From positions 2,470,554 through 2,534,553 of the forward strand of contig NZ_LT607802.1 of the NCBI RefSeq assembly GCF_900090205.1: DNA of 64,000 nucleotides, written 5' to 3'. This DNA comes from Vogesella sp. LIG4. GTDB lineage: Bacteria > Pseudomonadota > Gammaproteobacteria > Burkholderiales > Chromobacteriaceae. The position numbers and the translations under genes were made by a program. The notes under the pieces are model-generated. The model did no database searches. It saw only the letters and a list, made by a program, of their open reading frames with translations, and was not told the origin of the DNA. The number at the start of each line of letters is the position of its first letter. The stretch's first letter is position 1. Shown here piece by piece: positions 59,746 to 64,000 of the stretch.

Positions 59746-60341
59746 AAAACCCTCCCTCGCTAGATCAGCTGATTGCCGCGCTCAAGGTGCTGCCCGGTGT
59801 CGGCCCCAAGTCCGCGCAGCGCATGGCCTTTCACCTGCTGCAGAAGGACAGAACAGGTGCCGACCGGCTGGCGCGCGCGCTGGACAGCGCACTGCTCAAT
59901 CTGCGTCACTGCGAGCGTTGCAATACCTTCAGCGAAGTGCCGCTGTGCAATGTCTGCGCCGACGAGGAGCGTCGCCAGGAGCTGTTGTGCGTAGTGGAAA
60001 TGCCGGCTGACCTGCTGATGCTGGAGCAGTCGCGCAGCTACGACGGGCTGTACTTCGTGCTGATGGGGCGGCTGTCGCCGATGGATGGCGTCGGCCCGCA
60101 GGATCTTGAACTGGACAAGCTGGTGGCACGCGCCAGCGACGGCAAGGTGCAGGAGGTGGTGATTGCCACCAACTTCACCGCCGAAGGCGAGGTGACTGCA
60201 CACCTGATCGGCGAGATGCTCAAGGCGCAGGGCCTGCGGGTGACGCGCATCGCGCGCGGCATGCCGGTGGGCGGCGAACTGGAACATGTCGACCCGGGTA
60301 CGCTGGCGCAGGCGATGTATGAACGACGCAGCCTGGACTGA
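59742..60341 (+). CDS. recR: Recombination protein RecR
   Basis: 199 residues. Helix-hairpin-helix [20 protein letters not shown], zinc finger [20 protein letters not shown] and Toprim domain ([20 protein letters not shown], then [15 protein letters not shown]). It acts with RecF and RecO in gap repair and can promote transformation by homologous strand pairing. The ATG overlaps the preceding stop. An inverted 10-mer pair begins right after the stop codon. Confidence 0.96.
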   Translation: MKNPPSLDQLIAALKVLPGVGPKSAQRMAFHLLQKDRTGADRLARALDSALLNLRHCERCNTFSEVPLCNVCADEERRQELLCVVEMPADLLMLEQSRSYDGLYFVLMGRLSPMDGVGPQDLELDKLVARASDGKVQEVVIATNFTAEGEVTAHLIGEMLKAQGLRVTRIARGMPVGGELEHVDPGTLAQAMYERRSLD

Positions 60342-60361
60342 TGCGGCCAACGTTGGCCGCA
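60342..60361. repeat. Inverted pair of the overrepresented 10-mer after recR
   Basis: A third TGCGGCCAACGTTGGCCGCA palindrome, extended by A/T to 22 bp. It begins directly after the recR stop codon and stands 10-20 nt before a standard terminator. Confidence 0.92.
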
Positions 60362-60374
60362 TGCCGTTTGCCAG

Positions 60375-60405
60375 AAAAAACCGCACGTTTCCGTGCGGTT
60401 TTTTT
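60375..60405. terminator. Bidirectional terminator after recR
   Basis: CCGCACG and CGTGCGG with a TTTC loop, six A before and seven T after. Confidence 0.95.
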
Positions 60406-60465
60406 GTTTGTTGCGCGCAACTGCACGCTGCATGGCCTTTGCCCACCTTGCGGCCGCTACCTGCG

Positions 60466-60759
60466 CTACCGGCTTTCCGAGAGCAGACGCTTGCGTTGTG
60501 CCGTGTACTGCCACCACGGTTTGGGTTCTCCGCCTGCCATGAAGTCGACTACCGACATCAGCACGTCCAGCACGCAGGGGTCGTGCTTGCTGGCGGTGAT
60601 GGCGCACAGGCGCTCAAATAGCGCCAACGCATCCTGTCCTATCAGGTCTTCCGGCTTGTTGATTCCCAGCAGGCGAAGATCCGCGGCGCCGGCCGGCCCG
60701 ATATTGGGCAAGTCGGTAAGGCAGGCGACGCGGTGGCGGACAACCTTGGCGGGATGCAT
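60466..60759 (-). CDS. Helix-hairpin-helix protein (Cdd1/mitomycin-resistance family)
   Basis: 97 residues. HhH motif LTDLPNIGPAGAADLRLLGI near residues 12-31, then LCAITASKHDPCVLDVLMSV and GGEPKPWWQYTAQRKRLL, the pattern of the short Cdd1 (pathogenicity locus) proteins. Probably DNA-binding; function is not known. It is 14 nt downstream of dapE on the same strand. The start lacks a ribosome site; coupling to dapE is likely. Confidence 0.82.
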   Translation of the reverse strand: MHPAKVVRHRVACLTDLPNIGPAGAADLRLLGINKPEDLIGQDALALFERLCAITASKHDPCVLDVLMSVVDFMAGGEPKPWWQYTAQRKRLLSESR

Positions 60760-60773
60760 TGGAGTGCCTGCGC

Positions 60774-62248
<1,475 letters not shown>

Positions 62249-62392
62249 GGGTGTGTGGTGCCTATTGCTGTCGGTACGGGCGCCAGGCCGGCGCCGCGGC
62301 GGAAACTGCCGGCCATTGTCCCGAAACATGGCGGCGGCTGCAATCGGCAGCCGCTGCGGCCAGGGGTGGCCGCAAGCGGAGATGGGGAGTGG

Positions 62393-63520
62393 CTAGTGCT
62401 CCAGGGTGAAGCCGGAAAAACTGGCCTGGTTGTCGCTGTCACCGGGGCTGGCGGTCTTGCTGGCGCTTTCGTGGTTGATCAGCCAGTACAGGTTGGTTGG
62501 CGAGTCGGCGTACTGCATGGCGGTATCCAGGCTGATGTAGCCGGCCTTGTACAGGCGGAACAGCGATTGCTCAAAGGTCTGCGAGCCGTCGCTCATGCTG
62601 GCCTCGATCGCTTCCTTGATCTTGCCGATCTCGCCGTTGCGAATCAGCTCGGCAATGTGCGGCGTGTTGATCAGCAGTTCCATCGCCGGGCGGCGCTTGC
62701 CGTCGAGCGTGGGTACCAGGCGTTGCGACAGCACGGCTTTCAGCGTTTCCGACAGGTCCATCAGCAGTGCGGTGCGGTTTTCCAGCGGGAAGAAGCTGAT
62801 GATGCGGTTCAGCGTGTGGTAGCTGTTGTTGCCGTGCAGGGTGGAAATGCACAGGTGGCCGGATTGCGCGTAGTTGATGGCGTAGGTCAGGGTTTCCGCG
62901 TCGCGGATCTCGCCGATCATCAGCACGTCCGGCGCCTCGCGCATGGCGTTCTTCAGCGCATTGCCGTAGCTCAGGGTGTCGATGCCGATTTCGCGCTGGT
63001 TGACCATGCTCTTCTTGTGTTCGAACACGAATTCGATCGGGTCCTCCACGGTAAGGATGTGGCCGCTCTGGTTGCGGTTGCGGTGGTCGAGCATGGCGGC
63101 CACGGTGGAGCTTTTGCCGGAGCCGGTGGCGCCCACCACGAATACCAGACCGCGCTTGAGCTGTACCAGCTCCTGCAGGCTGGTGGGCAGGTGCAGGTGT
63201 TCCAGGCTGGGAATCACCGGCGCGATGAAGCGGATCACCAGCGCCACGTCGCCGCGCTGGCGGAAGATGTTCACCCGGTAGTTGCCCAGCTCTTCCACCT
63301 GGCGACCGAAGTTCATTTCCAGATTGGCTTCGAACTCGGTGATTTCTTCCTCGCTCATCAGGCTGTAGGCCAGCCGCTTGACCTGCTCGCCGGTGAACGG
63401 TTTGTCGTTGACCGGCATGATGGTGCCTTCGATCTTGATCTGCGGCGCCATGTCGGCGGTAAAGAACAGGTCGCTGGCCCGCTTGTCCGCCATCAGCTTG
63501 AAGAAGGGGTGCATCAACAT
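62393..63520 (-). CDS. pilU: PilT/PilU-type pilus retraction ATPase
   Basis: 375 residues. Walker A GATGSGKSSTVAAMLDHRN near residue 133, Asp box TVEDPIEFVFEHKKSMVNQR, Walker B APDVLMIGEIRDAETLTYAI and the His box STLHGNNSYHTLNRIISFFP. N-terminal SDLFFTADMAPQIKIEG and the length suit PilU. It powers type IV pilus retraction, which pulls DNA in during natural transformation. pilT itself is not in the window. Two ATGs (63520, 63514) are possible. Confidence 0.92.
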   Translation of the reverse strand: MLMHPFFKLMADKRASDLFFTADMAPQIKIEGTIMPVNDKPFTGEQVKRLAYSLMSEEEITEFEANLEMNFGRQVEELGNYRVNIFRQRGDVALVIRFIAPVIPSLEHLHLPTSLQELVQLKRGLVFVVGATGSGKSSTVAAMLDHRNRNQSGHILTVEDPIEFVFEHKKSMVNQREIGIDTLSYGNALKNAMREAPDVLMIGEIRDAETLTYAINYAQSGHLCISTLHGNNSYHTLNRIISFFPLENRTALLMDLSETLKAVLSQRLVPTLDGKRRPAMELLINTPHIAELIRNGEIGKIKEAIEASMSDGSQTFEQSLFRLYKAGYISLDTAMQYADSPTNLYWLINHESASKTASPGDSDNQASFSGFTLEH

Positions 63521-63607
63521 GGGTTCGGTCCCGACTTTGAAGAAGTAGTGCTAAGTCTAGTCCGAAGTAATGACAGCTTGAAATGCTTTCTGCGTAATGC
63601 GGCCAAC

Positions 63608-63632
63608 AAAAAAGGCCGGGGGAACCCCGGCC
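63608..63632 (-). terminator. Intrinsic terminator of the parvulin gene
   Basis: GGCCGGGG and CCCCGGCC with a GAA loop; on the minus strand a run of six T follows, and the next ten bases are a copy of the 10-mer (63598-63607). Confidence 0.92.
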
Positions 63633-63655
63633 GTTGTGCTGTTTGCCTGGCGAGC

Positions 63656-64000
63656 TTAGCCCGGCATGTTGAAGCCCTGGATGTCGGCAGCCTTCACCAG
63701 GGTGTTCAGGTAGTCGTGCATGGCCTGGCGGGCAGCCATTTCGTTCAGGTACTGCTGCAGGCGCGGCTTCACTTCTTCCAGGCTGATCTGGCCACCTTCG
63801 CTGCGGCCGGTTACCTGGATGATGTGGTAGCCGAACTGGGTTTCCACCAGGTTCGGGGTGATGTTGCCGGCGTCGGTGCCGAATACCGCCTGTTCGAATT
63901 CCGGCACCATCTGGCCGCGACCGAACTGGCCCAGGGCGCCGCCCTGCTGGCTGGACGGGCAGGCGGAATGTTCACGGGCCAGGTCGGCGAAGCGCGCCGG
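63656..64000 (-). CDS. PpiC-type peptidyl-prolyl isomerase (truncated by window edge)
   Basis: C-terminal 114 residues only; the gene continues beyond position 64000. The parvulin signature is clear: FADLAREHSACPSSQQGGAL, LGQFGRGQMVPEFEQAVFGT and VETQFGYHIIQVTGRSEG. It probably isomerises prolines in exported proteins. Cytosolic or periplasmic location cannot be told without the N-terminus. Confidence 0.9.
   Translation of the reverse strand, partial: PARFADLAREHSACPSSQQGGALGQFGRGQMVPEFEQAVFGTDAGNITPNLVETQFGYHIIQVTGRSEGGQISLEEVKPRLQQYLNEMAARQAMHDYLNTLVKAADIQGFNMPG

Overview
The window is high-G+C, gene-dense DNA from a betaproteobacterium. The most likely group is Neisseriales, family Chromobacteriaceae (Vogesella/Aquitalea/Chromobacterium-like). 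This placement is inferred from gene content and order (bamE-fur divergent beside dapB, aat-bpt, dnaX-ybaB-recR, recA-recX-alaS, rluC divergent from rne) and not from an rRNA gene. There is no phage, integrase, transposase, plasmid gene or CRISPR array. It reads as ordinary chromosome, with two families of dispersed short repeats laid over it.

Layout. 1-5055: an amine or amide-use module (FAD oxidoreductase, SnoaL-AraC regulator, PotF-like binding protein, amidohydrolase, LuxR regulator). 5215-7251: a PAS-GGDEF diguanylate cyclase and an orphan periplasmic binding protein. 7510-23255: acetoacetyl-CoA synthetase, a small FAH/VOC aromatic-type operon with its IclR regulator, and the complete leucine/isovalerate (liu) operon with its MerR regulator LiuR and a divergent acyl-CoA synthetase. 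23387-28090: a SEC-C protein, an acyl-CoA dehydrogenase, DUF2062, a NUDIX hydrolase and a PilZ protein. 28284-33297: the prkA-yeaH-spoVR stress cluster. 33364-43830: part of a metal/heme-type ABC importer, dapB, bamE, fur, aat, bpt, pyrD, a RutE-like reductase, motD, sppA, a Rieske protein, gph and rluC. 44488-48100: RNase E and five identical tandem tRNA-Asn genes. 48253-64000: two orphan binding proteins, alaS, recX, recA, hrcA, mltB, dnaX-ybaB-recR, dapE and neighbours, pilU and a truncated parvulin.

How the genes connect. LiuA, LiuB+LiuD, LiuC and LiuE convert isovaleryl-CoA to acetyl-CoA and acetoacetate, and AacS at 7510 can activate that acetoacetate. Two palindromes of the form TTACGTTAACGTNAA, one before liuA and one between liuR and the acyl-CoA synthetase gene, look like LiuR operators, so one regulator probably controls the whole set.

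The most striking signal is a 10-mer, GTTGGCCGCA, found by eye about 40 times on both strands (often as AGGTTGGCCGCA), roughly once per 1.6 kb, where less than one copy is expected. It lies inside genes and between them. Three times it forms a perfect 20-bp inverted pair and once the reverse pair, and one further copy abuts a terminator. This is how DNA uptake sequences behave in Neisseriaceae, but the motif lacks the CTG core of the known dialects. I propose it as a new uptake-type or other genome-wide recognition signal. A second family, 70-140-bp intergenic palindromes with ends like CACGATCT...AGATCGTG, occurs in four recognisable copies plus fragments and looks like a MITE or REP-type element.
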